Positions 1-5,708 of a DNA stretch of 6,253 nucleotides are shown here, one piece after another. Source of the stretch: an uncultured Christensenellaceae bacterium (GTDB lineage: Bacteria; Bacillota; Clostridia; Christensenellales; CAG-138); assembly GCA_902475645.1 (NCBI GenBank), contig CABSAH010000099.1, positions 1 to 6,253 on the forward strand. The letters run 5' to 3'. Made by a program: the position numbers and the translations under genes. Below the pieces are notes generated by a model. It was not told the origin of the DNA. It was given only the letters and a program-made list of their open reading frames with translations, and did no database searches. Numbering within the stretch: the stretch's first letter is position 1; each line of letters opens with the position of its first letter.

Positions 1-36
1 GATTCTACCGTTCAGCAAAAGAAAATCGTTAATAAA

Positions 37-58
37 AAAGCGCTTGACAAAACGCTTT
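37..58 (-). terminator. Possible weak intrinsic terminator, minus strand
   Basis: Arms AAAGCG (37-42) and CGCTTT (53-58) flank a 10-nt loop. Read on the minus strand the hairpin runs into TTTTTTATT, as an intrinsic terminator would. The stem has only six pairs, three of them A-T, and there is no recognisable minus-strand gene immediately upstream of it, because the phosphatase gene already has a better terminator at 372-416. It may therefore be a fortuitous AT-rich palindrome. Confidence 0.25.
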
Positions 59-147
59 ATGACCAACCATTTCAAATTTAGCATAGCTTTTTGAATTTTT
101 CCACCGCTTTCTCACTTTGCAGACGAAAAATCTCATCCGTTCCGACT

Positions 148-230
148 ATCCAGACCGTCAAGGGACGAGTCGTATTTTTCCGCGCACAGCGCGAAAAAAT
201 CTCCACTCTTAAACCATTGACTGTCTGGAT
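148..230. repeat. Long nested imperfect inverted repeat
   Basis: The outer arms 148-161 and 217-230 pair at 13 of 14 positions (TCCAGACCGTCAA against TTGACTGTCTGGA plus a closing A-T). The inner arms 174-185 and 189-200 pair at 11 of 12 positions (ATTTTTCCGCGC, loop ACA, GCGCGAAAAAAT). Between them GAGT (167-170) can pair with ACTC (205-208). Together they form one rod-like structure of about 83 bases. On the plus strand the outer arm leads into TTTTT (230-234), so a terminator role for plus-strand transcripts is possible. A small palindromic mobile or intergenic repeat is the other main reading. The strand of action is unknown. Confidence 0.7.
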
Positions 231-321
231 TTTTGCCGCTGCGTTTTCGCCGCCGAAAACGGGGAACAGTATAATGCGCTTATCGCCAACTCGATTGCCA
301 AAATGGGCTGACGCGCCGCGC

Positions 322-360
322 GGCTCAATAGCGGGGAACAGGCTTCGCCGCTACGGAGCT
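322..360. repeat. Interrupted inverted repeat (hairpin)
   Basis: GCTC (323-326) and TAGCGG (329-334) on the left pair with CCGCTA (348-353) and GAGC (356-359) on the right. The two stems are separated by a symmetric 2x2 internal loop, enclose a 13-nt loop, and have a possible closing G-U pair. It lies just beyond the phosphatase terminator and has no U-tract, so it is not an obvious terminator. It is part of the same structure-rich segment as the hairpin at 148-230. Confidence 0.5.
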
Positions 361-371
361 TAAGTCCATAA

Positions 372-416
372 AACAGTTGCCCCTCCGTATGCACCGAATT
401 ATACGGAGGGGCTGTT
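372..416 (-). terminator. Intrinsic terminator after the histidine phosphatase gene
   Basis: A perfect 12-bp stem (GCCCCTCCGTAT at 379-390, ATACGGAGGGGC at 401-412) encloses a 10-nt loop. It is extended by AACAG/CTGTT pairing (372-376 with 412-416) around a small bulge. Read on the minus strand the stem is followed by TTTTAT, and it begins about 20 bases after the stop codon of the gene ending at 438. Stem strength, position and T-rich tail all fit a factor-independent terminator, though the T-tract is short. Confidence 0.75.
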
Positions 417-437
417 GATATTCGTAAATTTACCGAT

Positions 438-1022
438 TCAATCTATGTAGGCCACGGACGTAAGGACATTGTTAAAGGTGAGAATAAAACAAGACGGCGT
501 ATTTATTTTTCCGTCAAGAACGGTTTTGTTATTAAGGACAATGCGTCGACATTTTGTATCAATATCCGTAACCCGAATTTCGCAATACTGTTGTAGATAG
601 GCACAAATTGCCGCCGCATGAGATACAACGAAGGCATACTCCCCATCGTTCATTTCCGCAAGAAGTCCATTCATAAATTCGCTCATTCTCTGCCGAACCA
701 TGCGAAACGATTCACCGTCGTCATTTTTTGCATCCATGTCAGCATATTGTGCCGCCCATAAATCGTTTGTAAAGGCAGCTTCATTTCCTGTTTTGCGCTC
801 AATGAGTCTTGCGTCTGTGATTACGTTAAACGAGAATGCTTCCGCTGTTTGCTTCGCTCTGATATATGGAGAGGAAAACACTTTAACGGGCGGGGCAACG
901 GCAAGCTTATCAACCAATTGCCTTGCAAATTTTGGCCCTTCTTGCGATAAGGGGATGTACTCATTTTGTAATTTTGAGCTTTTATCAGGAGTTGAATGAC
1001 GGAATAAATATATTCTTTTCAC
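438..1022 (-). CDS. Histidine phosphatase superfamily protein (phosphoglycerate mutase-like)
   Basis: This 194-residue protein has the hallmarks of the histidine phosphatase (branch 1) fold. They are an N-terminal RHS motif (Arg8-His9, the His that would be phosphorylated), LSQEG at 25-29, SSPYIRAKQTAEAF at 50-63 with the second phosphate-binding Arg55, a GES segment with Glu104 as likely proton donor, and VVSHAAA with the second His135. The usual RHG is RHS here, which some members have. The substrate cannot be read from sequence; sugar phosphates, nucleotides or phosphoproteins are all possible. No signal peptide is visible, so it should be cytoplasmic. The start is GTG, chosen because GGAGG lies 7 nt upstream and the RHS motif begins at residue 8. 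Isoleucine codons are mixed (3 ATA, 3 ATC, 6 ATT), unlike greA and glpK, suggesting a different origin. The gene is followed by a terminator and preceded by a decayed P-loop gene on the same strand. Confidence 0.88.
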   Translation of the reverse strand: MKRIYLFRHSTPDKSSKLQNEYIPLSQEGPKFARQLVDKLAVAPPVKVFSSPYIRAKQTAEAFSFNVITDARLIERKTGNEAAFTNDLWAAQYADMDAKNDDGESFRMVRQRMSEFMNGLLAEMNDGEYAFVVSHAAAICAYLQQYCEIRVTDIDTKCRRIVLNNKTVLDGKINTPSCFILTFNNVLTSVAYID

Positions 1023-1029
1023 CTGTTAA

Positions 1030-1034
1030 CCTCC
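1030..1034 (-). promoter_or_regulatory. Shine-Dalgarno site fixing the GTG start of the phosphatase
   Basis: GGAGG on the minus strand lies 7 nt before the GTG at 1022-1020. No ATG in the same frame lies nearby, and the catalytic Arg-His follows within eight residues, so this site decides the start. Confidence 0.8.
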
Positions 1035-1065
1035 GTCAAATTCCGACCCGTCAACGGCCTCTTGG

Positions 1066-1248
1066 TTAGGCACATAAAGCAGCGGAGTTGCCGTTTACGC
1101 CGTCGAAACGATAGTCATAAATTTTGTAATCAAATAATCCGTGTTCTCCTTACGGCATTTGCGCTATCGGCACATTTTTCTCTTTTTTGATTGCTTCCGC
1201 AAGTGTGGATTTGCCGCTGCGTTTTTCTACGATAATTCCGATAACCAT
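1066..1248 (-). pseudogene. Remnant of a P-loop (Walker A) kinase-like gene
   Basis: From an ATG at 1248 the minus strand encodes 32 residues beginning MVIGIIVEKRSGKSTLAEAI and ending at a TAA (1152-1150). The same frame then stays open for 27 more residues (including DYKIYDYRFDGVNGNSAALC) to a second TAA at 1066. The beta-strand plus GKST (12-15) followed by a helix is the N-terminal P-loop of nucleotide or nucleoside monophosphate kinases. The first Walker A glycine is Val7, one base from Gly, and the rest of a kinase is missing, so the gene looks truncated and mutated. A good extended -10 promoter stands about 27 nt upstream of the ATG, as expected if this was once the first gene of an operon with the phosphatase. 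The second segment is not recognised and may or may not belong to the same ancestor. A short translated peptide cannot be excluded. Confidence 0.5.
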
Positions 1249-1281
1249 TTGCCGCTCTCACTGTCCTGCTTTCACATTCAA

Positions 1282-1290
1282 ATTATACCA
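1282..1290 (-). promoter_or_regulatory. Extended -10 promoter for the P-loop remnant and phosphatase
   Basis: The minus strand reads TGG-TATAAT, a perfect -10 hexamer (1287-1282) with the TGn extension. No good -35 hexamer is present at 16-18 bp, which is typical of extended -10 promoters. The predicted start near 1275 gives a leader of about 27 nt to the remnant ATG at 1248 and about 250 nt to the phosphatase GTG. Confidence 0.65.
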
Positions 1291-1334
1291 TAAACCCTGC
1301 GAACGATTCTACCGCCGATTTTGTGAGATATGAC

Positions 1335-1365
1335 AAAAGCCCGAACGGGTTCTGCTCGGGCTTTT
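1335..1365 (-). terminator. Intrinsic terminator after proC, probably bidirectional
   Basis: A perfect 10-bp inverted repeat (AAAAGCCCGA at 1335-1344, TCGGGCTTTT at 1356-1365) encloses an 11-nt loop. The A-rich and T-rich ends are symmetric, so it should work on both strands. It lies about 40 bases after the proC stop codon on the minus strand and marks the boundary between the core gene block and the accessory-looking left part. Confidence 0.85.
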
Positions 1366-1405
1366 CGCGTAATCGTGAAGCAATTCTGCTTTATATAATT
1401 TCCAG

Positions 1406-2200
1406 TTATTTCAGGCCGCGCTCCTTATCTATGCTGGCCTGAATTGCGGCGTGTACCGCGCTTTCAAAGCCGCAGCGCTGCAATGTCAGCACGCCCTCTA
1501 TCGTTGTGCCGCCGGGGGTGGTCACGGAATCGATAAGCGCATAGGGGTGCTTGCCGCTTTCGCTTATAAGCTTTGCGCTGCCCGCCGCCGCGCTTGCGGC
1601 TATGCTCAGCGCCTTTTGCTTGCTAAGCCCGTTTTTCACGCCCGCGCGCGCCATTGCGTCTATGAACATATAAACATATGCCACGCCGCAGCCGGCAATG
1701 GCTGAAAATGTTTCAAATTCGCTCTCGTCAAGCTCTATCAGCCCGCCCACCTTGCCGAATGCGAAGCGGAACGCTTCAAGCTGCGCGGCGGTAACGCCTG
1801 CGGAGGCGGCATAGCCCGTTGTTGATGCGCAAACGTTCGCGTTTACGTTGGGCATAATGCGTATTATCGCCGCATCGCGCCCCAAGGCCGCGCGTATTGC
1901 GTCTATGCCGTAGCCCGCGGCTATGGACATTATAAGCGCATTTTGCCGCATGGCACGGCCCACGCGGGGCAGTATATTGGGGAAGGATTGCGGCGTGGTT
2001 GCAAGCACTATCGCGTCCGCCTGCGAAGCCGCCGCTTCAAGCGTATCGCATACGGCTATGCCAAGCTCGTTTGCCAGTGCATCCGCCTTTTCGCGCGTGC
2101 GGTTGAAGGCGAGTATGTCCGCCGGTGCAGCGCCGCCCGCGACCATGCCGCGGATTATTGCGGCAGCCATGCTGCCCGTGCCGATGAATGCGTATTTCAT
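1406..2200 (-). CDS. proC: Pyrroline-5-carboxylate reductase
   Basis: ProC catalyses the last step of proline synthesis, NAD(P)H-dependent reduction of 1-pyrroline-5-carboxylate to L-proline, in the cytoplasm. The 264-residue length is normal for the family. The N-terminal Rossmann fold shows GTGSMA (7-12) and a likely cofactor-specificity segment FNRT (32-35). RIMPN is at 114-118. The C-terminal dimerisation domain carries the family signature ALIDSVTTPGGTTIEGV (221-237). In the helix usually written as SGSGPAYV the protein reads AGCGVAYV (169-176), so Cys171 and Val173 replace the common Ser and Pro; this looks like a variant rather than loss of function. The ATG has GGGAGG 8 nt upstream. 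It is the third gene after greA and lysS. A terminator-like hairpin lies just before its ribosome binding site, and I found no convincing promoter of its own, so expression may depend on read-through from lysS. Confidence 0.96.
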   Translation of the reverse strand: MKYAFIGTGSMAAAIIRGMVAGGAAPADILAFNRTREKADALANELGIAVCDTLEAAASQADAIVLATTPQSFPNILPRVGRAMRQNALIMSIAAGYGIDAIRAALGRDAAIIRIMPNVNANVCASTTGYAASAGVTAAQLEAFRFAFGKVGGLIELDESEFETFSAIAGCGVAYVYMFIDAMARAGVKNGLSKQKALSIAASAAAGSAKLISESGKHPYALIDSVTTPGGTTIEGVLTLQRCGFESAVHAAIQASIDKERGLK

Positions 2201-2223
2201 GGATTGTGCCTCCCTTACAATTC

Positions 2224-2250
2224 AAAAAGAGCGGCGCGAACCGCTCCTTT
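2224..2250 (-). terminator. Terminator-like hairpin between lysS and proC
   Basis: On the minus strand AAAGGAGCGG pairs with CCGCTCTTTT around TTCGCG, giving six G/C-rich Watson-Crick pairs (GAGCGG/CCGCTC, 2229-2234 and 2241-2246), one G-U and A-U pairs, and running into TTTTT. It begins 5 nt after the lysS stop, and its T-run ends only 9 nt before the proC Shine-Dalgarno. The placement suggests partial termination that lowers proC expression relative to lysS. Confidence 0.7.
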
Positions 2251-2255
2251 ATATT

Positions 2256-3770
2256 TTACTTTATCGGCTTCATTGTCGGGAACAGCAGCACGTCGCGTAT
2301 GCTGGTTTCGCCGGTCAGCAGCATTACCATGCGGTCAATGCCTATGCCTATGCCGCCGGTGGGGGGCATACCGTATTCAAGCGCAAGGCAGAAGTCCTCG
2401 TCTATCATCATGGCCTCGTCGTCGCCCTTGGCGCGCTCCATGGCCTGCTGCACAAAGCGGCCGCGCTGGTCTATGGGGTCGTTCAGCTCGCTGAATGCGT
2501 TTGCGTATTCGTGGCCGACTATGAACAGCTCAAATCGCTCCGTTATGCCCTCAACGCCCTTCTTGCGCTTTGAAAGCGGGGAGTTTTCAACTGGATAGTC
2601 GATTATGAACGTGGGCTGTATAAGCTTGTCCTCAACGAATTCGTCAAACGCAAGCGCCAATAGCTTGCCCTTGGTCGCGGTCTTGTCGTCAAAGGGCAGC
2701 TTTATCTTTTTGGCAAGCTCGCGCGCTTCCTCATCCGTTGCGCATGCCATGAAGTCCGCGCCCGAATATTGCTTAACGGCGTCGTTCATGCTGAGCCGCG
2801 CAAACGGCGGGGTAAGGTCTATGTCGTATTCGCCGTATTTTATTTTGGTAGTGCCGTTTACAAGCATGCAGCAGCGGGAGAACAAATCCTCGCAAAGCTC
2901 CATCATGCCGTGGTAATCGGTATATGCCTGATATATTTCAATGGTGGTGAATTCCGGGTTATGCGTGGCGTCCATGCCCTCGTTGCGGAAAAGGCGGCCT
3001 ATTTCATAAACCCTTTCAAGCCCGCCTATTATGCAGCGCTTTAGATGCAGCTCCGTTGCGATGCGCAGATACATATCTATATCCAGCGTGTTGTGGTGCG
3101 TTATGAACGGCCTTGCGCTTGCGCCGGACGCCGCGGAGCTCAGCACGGGCGTTTCAACCTCAATGAAATCCAGCTCGTTCAGCCTTCTGCGTATTTCGGC
3201 TTCGATTTTGGCGCGCTTTATGAATGTATTGCGCACCTCGGGGTTTACGATAAGGTCAACGCTGCGCTGGCGGTACCTAAGCTCCTGATCCTTCAGCCCA
3301 TGGAACTTTTCGGGCAGGGGACGCAGGGACTTTGAAAGCAGGGTAACGCTTGCGGCATGTATGGATACCTCGCCCGTGCGGGTTTTGAACACGGTTCCCA
3401 CAACGCCTATTATGTCGCCTATATCCATTGCCTTAAAGTCGGCATAGGCTTCCTCGCCTATATCGTCGCGCTTTATGTAAACCTGAATATCGCCCTTGTA
3501 ATCCAGTATATGCGCAAAGGAGGCCTTGCCCATTATGCGCTTGGACATCATCCTGCCCGCCACGGTAACGGTTTTACCCTCCATGGCGTCGTAATTTTCA
3601 ATTATTTCGGTGCTGTAAGCGTCGCGGTCGAACTTAACCGTTTCAAACGGGTCCTTGCCGCGCTCCTGCAATGCCTTCAGCTTGTCCCGCCGTATTTGGA
3701 GCAGCTCGTTAAGCTCCTCGGCGGTCTGCTCGCGTTCCTCCACGGGGGCCTTTACGTTGTTTTCTTCCAT
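2256..3770 (-). CDS. lysS: Lysyl-tRNA synthetase, class II
   Basis: LysS charges tRNA-Lys with lysine using ATP in the cytoplasm. The 504-residue length is full for the bacterial class II enzyme. An N-terminal helical extension (about 1-60) precedes the OB-fold anticodon-binding domain (about 67-145). The catalytic core then shows motif 1 around FIEVETPVL (202-210), motif 2 with ERVYEIGRLFRNEG and HNPEFTTIE (252-278), NSPLSK (396-401), and motif 3 GMPPTGGIGIGIDR (467-480). The ATG is preceded by AGGAGG at 11 nt, slightly long spacing, and the N-terminus matches what is usual for the family. It starts 34 bp after greA on the same strand, a pairing common in Firmicutes, so greA and lysS are probably co-transcribed from the promoter at 4376-4404. 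A hairpin terminator follows directly. No T-box leader is visible in the short gap before it. Confidence 0.98.
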   Translation of the reverse strand: MEENNVKAPVEEREQTAEELNELLQIRRDKLKALQERGKDPFETVKFDRDAYSTEIIENYDAMEGKTVTVAGRMMSKRIMGKASFAHILDYKGDIQVYIKRDDIGEEAYADFKAMDIGDIIGVVGTVFKTRTGEVSIHAASVTLLSKSLRPLPEKFHGLKDQELRYRQRSVDLIVNPEVRNTFIKRAKIEAEIRRRLNELDFIEVETPVLSSAASGASARPFITHHNTLDIDMYLRIATELHLKRCIIGGLERVYEIGRLFRNEGMDATHNPEFTTIEIYQAYTDYHGMMELCEDLFSRCCMLVNGTTKIKYGEYDIDLTPPFARLSMNDAVKQYSGADFMACATDEEARELAKKIKLPFDDKTATKGKLLALAFDEFVEDKLIQPTFIIDYPVENSPLSKRKKGVEGITERFELFIVGHEYANAFSELNDPIDQRGRFVQQAMERAKGDDEAMMIDEDFCLALEYGMPPTGGIGIGIDRMVMLLTGETSIRDVLLFPTMKPIK

Positions 3771-3804
3771 TTATGCGCTTGCCTCCTGCGTTAATTGTGC
3801 TTTA

Positions 3805-4278
3805 TTATTTGCCTATTGCGGTTATTTCAAACTCGCTCGTTCCGTCGGGGGTTTGAATTTCCACCGTTTCGCCAACCTTGTGGCCCAGCAGGGTTTTGCC
3901 CACGGGGGATTCGTTGGAAATGCGGTTTTCGTAGGGGTTTGCCTCTGCGCTGCCGACTATTTGGAACGTGCGCTCCATGCCGCCCGCCGAAAGCATCTTT
4001 ACCGTAACGGTGGAGCCTACGTCAACGGCGTTTGTATCGAGCGTATCGCCGTCTATAAGCACCACGTTTTTGAGCATGGCCTCTATTTCAACTATTTCGT
4101 ATTCAATGCGCGCCTGCTCTATTTTGGCCGCGTCGTATTCGGCGTTTTCGCTCAGGTCGCCGAAGGCCCTCGCCGTTTTTATCTGCTCCGCAATTTCGGT
4201 GCGCGCTGTGGTTTTCAGGTACTCCAATCTTTGTTCATACTTTTCCACGCCTTCGGCGGTAAGCCTTACTTCAGCCAT
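3805..4278 (-). CDS. greA: Transcription elongation factor GreA
   Basis: GreA enters the secondary channel of RNA polymerase and stimulates cleavage of backtracked RNA, rescuing arrested complexes. The 157 residues match the normal family length. The N-terminal coiled-coil hairpin (about 1-75) carries GDLSENAEYDAA at 40-51, with the tip acidic residues Asp41 and Glu44 at the positions used for catalysis in the E. coli protein. The FKBP-like C-terminal domain (about 80-157) ends with the conserved SPVGKTLLGHKVG segment (124-136). The ATG has AAGGAGA 6 nt upstream. It is first in the likely greA-lysS(-proC) unit, driven by a perfect-consensus promoter and preceded by a leader of about 90 nt that can form competing hairpins. 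Isoleucine codons are 8 ATA and 4 ATT with no ATC. Confidence 0.98.
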   Translation of the reverse strand: MAEVRLTAEGVEKYEQRLEYLKTTARTEIAEQIKTARAFGDLSENAEYDAAKIEQARIEYEIVEIEAMLKNVVLIDGDTLDTNAVDVGSTVTVKMLSAGGMERTFQIVGSAEANPYENRISNESPVGKTLLGHKVGETVEIQTPDGTSEFEITAIGK

Positions 4279-4297
4279 GTTGTTTCTCCTTCGTTAA

Positions 4298-4355
4298 GCC
4301 GTGTATCCGCGGCATTATTTTTCATATTCTTATATGAAAGCACGGCAAATAACGC
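4298..4355 (-). promoter_or_regulatory. Structured greA 5' leader with alternative pairings
   Basis: In RNA order the leader contains GCGUUAUU (4355-4348), GCCGUG (4346-4341), a perfect 8-bp hairpin UUUCAUAU-AAGA-AUAUGAAA (4339-4320), AAUAAUGC (4319-4312) and CACGGC (4303-4298). GCGUUAUU can pair with AAUAAUGC (one G-U), and GCCGUG can pair with CACGGC. Because the partners interleave, the two long stems must either be alternatives or form a pseudoknot. The last arm ends 6-7 nt before the AAGGAGA site, so folding could affect translation of greA. The pairing is visible in the sequence; a regulatory role is inference. Confidence 0.4.
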
Positions 4356-4375
4356 TATGCTCCCATATTGATGTA

Positions 4376-4404
4376 ATTATATTTTAGCCTGTTTCGCTTG
4401 TCAA
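4376..4404 (-). promoter_or_regulatory. Perfect-consensus sigma-A promoter for greA-lysS(-proC)
   Basis: On the minus strand TTGACA (4404-4399) is followed by exactly 17 bp and then TATAAT (4381-4376). Both hexamers and the spacing match the housekeeping sigma consensus fully. The predicted start near 4369 leaves a leader of about 90 nt before the greA ATG. The -35 box begins 17 bp after the stop codon of the protease gene. Confidence 0.9.
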
Positions 4405-4409
4405 GGCGC

Positions 4410-4437
4410 GGCGGGAATATATTACTGCTCTCCCGCC
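4410..4437 (-). other. GC-rich hairpin at the 3' end of the protease gene
   Basis: GGCGGGA (4410-4416) and TCCCGCC (4431-4437) form a perfect 7-bp inverted repeat with a 14-nt loop that contains the protease stop codon. No T-run follows on the minus strand; the sequence goes straight into the greA promoter. It is therefore not a standard intrinsic terminator and may only slow polymerase or protect the 3' end, or be fortuitous. Confidence 0.35.
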
Positions 4438-5645
4438 TGCTCGCGCACGTAGTCCAGCGCCGCCCAAAGCTGCGCGTCCTGCTCCTGGTCAAGCCTGTCT
4501 ATGGGCGTGGCCTTCATCTCCTCCGGCAAGTCAACCTCAATGTCCGGCGTAACGCCCCTGCCGTCTATGCTGCTGCCGCTTGGGGTATAGTATGCGCTGA
4601 CTGTCATTTTCAGCCATGCGCCGTTTGAGCCTATGCGCTTGGTGTTCTGCACAACGCCCTTGCCGAACGTCGTCATGCCCACAACAACGCCCGCTTCATT
4701 GTCCTGCACGGCGGAGGCGAGTATTTCACTTGCGCTTGCGCTGTTTTCGTTGACTATTACGGCAACGGGTACGCTCACGCCCTTTTTGTTGGAGGTATAT
4801 ACGTCCTCGCCGCCCTTGCCGTCGCGCACGGTAACTATCGTGCATTCGCCAAGCAGCGTGTCCGCAATGCTTACAACGTCCTTCAGCAGCCCGCCCGGGT
4901 TGTTCCTAAGGTCTATAACAAGGCAGCTCATGTTCCTGTCAGTCAAATCCTTTATGGCCTCGCGGAATTCCTCCGCGCAGTTGCCGCTGAACATGCTTAT
5001 GCGTATGTAGCCCGTGTGGTGATTATACAGAAAATGCTCAACGTGCTTAACGTTTACGCGCGCCGGGGTAAGCTCCGCGGTAAAATCCTCCTCACCCTCG
5101 CGCCGTATGGTAAGCCTTGTGCTCTCATCCCCGCTTTTTATAATAAGCGTGCTTAATTCCTCAAGCGCCATGTTTGCGGCGGATGTGCCGTCAACGGCAA
5201 TTATGATGTCCCCCGCCTTAAGCCCCGCTTCGCTTGCCGGAGTATTTTCGTATACGTCCAGTATCTCCGCGCCAAGCTCCGTCGGCTGGCCTATCAGCAC
5301 GCCTATGCCGTCGTATGCGCCGCTTATGCTTGTAAGGTATTTTTGATATTCCTCATCCGTAAAATAGCGCGCATACGGGTCGTTAAGCTCACCCACCATG
5401 CCGCGCGCCGCCGCGGTTATAAGCGCCTCGCGCGATGGGGCGTCGTAAAAATAGTCGCTCTGTATGTCGCCTATTATCTCGTCAAGCGCCATTATGTCCG
5501 TAAGCGCGGCGTATTCATCGGTTGGGAGCATCACCGCGTCCTTTCGGTTTTGATTATATAGCTGCATGGTAACGCCTGCGGAAACGAGCGCCGCAATTAT
5601 AATGGCGCCCGCAAAATAAAGCGCCGTTCTAAGCTTTGGCTTCAT
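4422..5645 (-). CDS. S41 family C-terminal processing peptidase with PDZ domain
   Basis: The 407-residue protein is a membrane-anchored, extracytoplasmic serine protease of the Ctp/tail-specific family, which cleaves proteins near their C-termini. Residues about 8-27 form a single hydrophobic segment after a KPKLR start, a signal anchor. A helical region with NDPYARYFT (88-96) leads to a PDZ domain (about 107-190), including GIGVLIG and AGLKAGDIIIAVDG (140-153). The protease domain has DLRNNPGG (245-252), the nucleophile segment NSASASE (301-307; Ser304 by the usual 25-residue spacing to the lysine) and FGKGVVQ with Lys329 and Gln333, the Ser/Lys dyad and its partner. It resembles CtpA/CtpB of Bacillus, but the exact member cannot be assigned, so no symbol is given. 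The ATG has AAGGAGGT 5 nt upstream and a good promoter at 5678-5706. The physiological substrate is unknown. Confidence 0.95.
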   Translation of the reverse strand: MKPKLRTALYFAGAIIIAALVSAGVTMQLYNQNRKDAVMLPTDEYAALTDIMALDEIIGDIQSDYFYDAPSREALITAAARGMVGELNDPYARYFTDEEYQKYLTSISGAYDGIGVLIGQPTELGAEILDVYENTPASEAGLKAGDIIIAVDGTSAANMALEELSTLIIKSGDESTRLTIRREGEEDFTAELTPARVNVKHVEHFLYNHHTGYIRISMFSGNCAEEFREAIKDLTDRNMSCLVIDLRNNPGGLLKDVVSIADTLLGECTIVTVRDGKGGEDVYTSNKKGVSVPVAVIVNENSASASEILASAVQDNEAGVVVGMTTFGKGVVQNTKRIGSNGAWLKMTVSAYYTPSGSSIDGRGVTPDIEVDLPEEMKATPIDRLDQEQDAQLWAALDYVREQAGEQ

Positions 5646-5677
5646 GCATAACCTCCTTATGGAAAATATTATTCAAC

Positions 5678-5706
5678 ATTCTACCAAACTTAGCCCTATG
5701 CGTCAA
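5678..5706 (-). promoter_or_regulatory. Sigma-A promoter for the S41 protease gene
   Basis: On the minus strand TTGACG (5706-5701), a 17-bp spacer and TAGAAT (5683-5678) match five of six bases in each hexamer, and TGG directly before TAGAAT gives an extended -10. The predicted start near 5671 leaves a leader of about 26 nt, too short for leader-based control. Confidence 0.82.
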
Positions 5707-5708
5707 AT

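Larger units (their letters stand above)
61..371. other. Gene-free region rich in inverted repeats
   Basis: No reading frame here has a credible ribosome binding site or a recognisable protein, and the longer open frames (91-363 plus, 209-394 minus) appear to be by-products of palindromic sequence. The region holds a nested hairpin at 148-230, a GTTTTCG/CGAAAAC hairpin at 243-260, a perfect GCCGCGCGGC palindrome at 315-324, and a stem at 322-360. The last pairs GCTC and TAGCGG on the left with CCGCTA and GAGC on the right. The 10-mer CGGGGAACAG occurs twice (260-269 and 332-341). This density of symmetry suggests a structured intergenic element or a non-coding RNA, but I do not recognise a known family. 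Positions 61-118 show nothing notable. Confidence 0.5.

Noticed and set aside
44..72. TTGACA at 44-49 as a plus-strand promoter
   Set aside because: No -10-like hexamer occurs at 16-18 bp and no gene follows; the sequence is the loop of the small hairpin at 37-58.
270..275. TATAAT on the plus strand as a -10 box
   Set aside because: No -35 match, no TG extension and no downstream gene.
91..394. Open frames on both strands (91-363 plus, 209-394 minus)
   Set aside because: They overlap the palindromic region, lack ribosome binding sites and recognisable domains, and their length is explained by the repeats.
1..1314. GATTCTACCG at 1-10 and again at 1305-1314 as direct repeats flanking an insertion
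   Set aside because: Exact 10-mer repeats are expected several times by chance in 6 kb, and no transposase or terminal repeats support an insertion.
1923..2598. Long plus-strand open frames opposite proC and lysS
   Set aside because: They lie antisense to two certain genes and have no ribosome binding sites or family resemblance.
3771..3804. T-box or lysine riboswitch before lysS
   Set aside because: The greA-lysS gap is only 34 bp, far too short for either.
3357..4371. Plus-strand open frames opposite lysS and greA
   Set aside because: They lie antisense to conserved genes; their hydrophobic look comes from reverse reading of charged codons.
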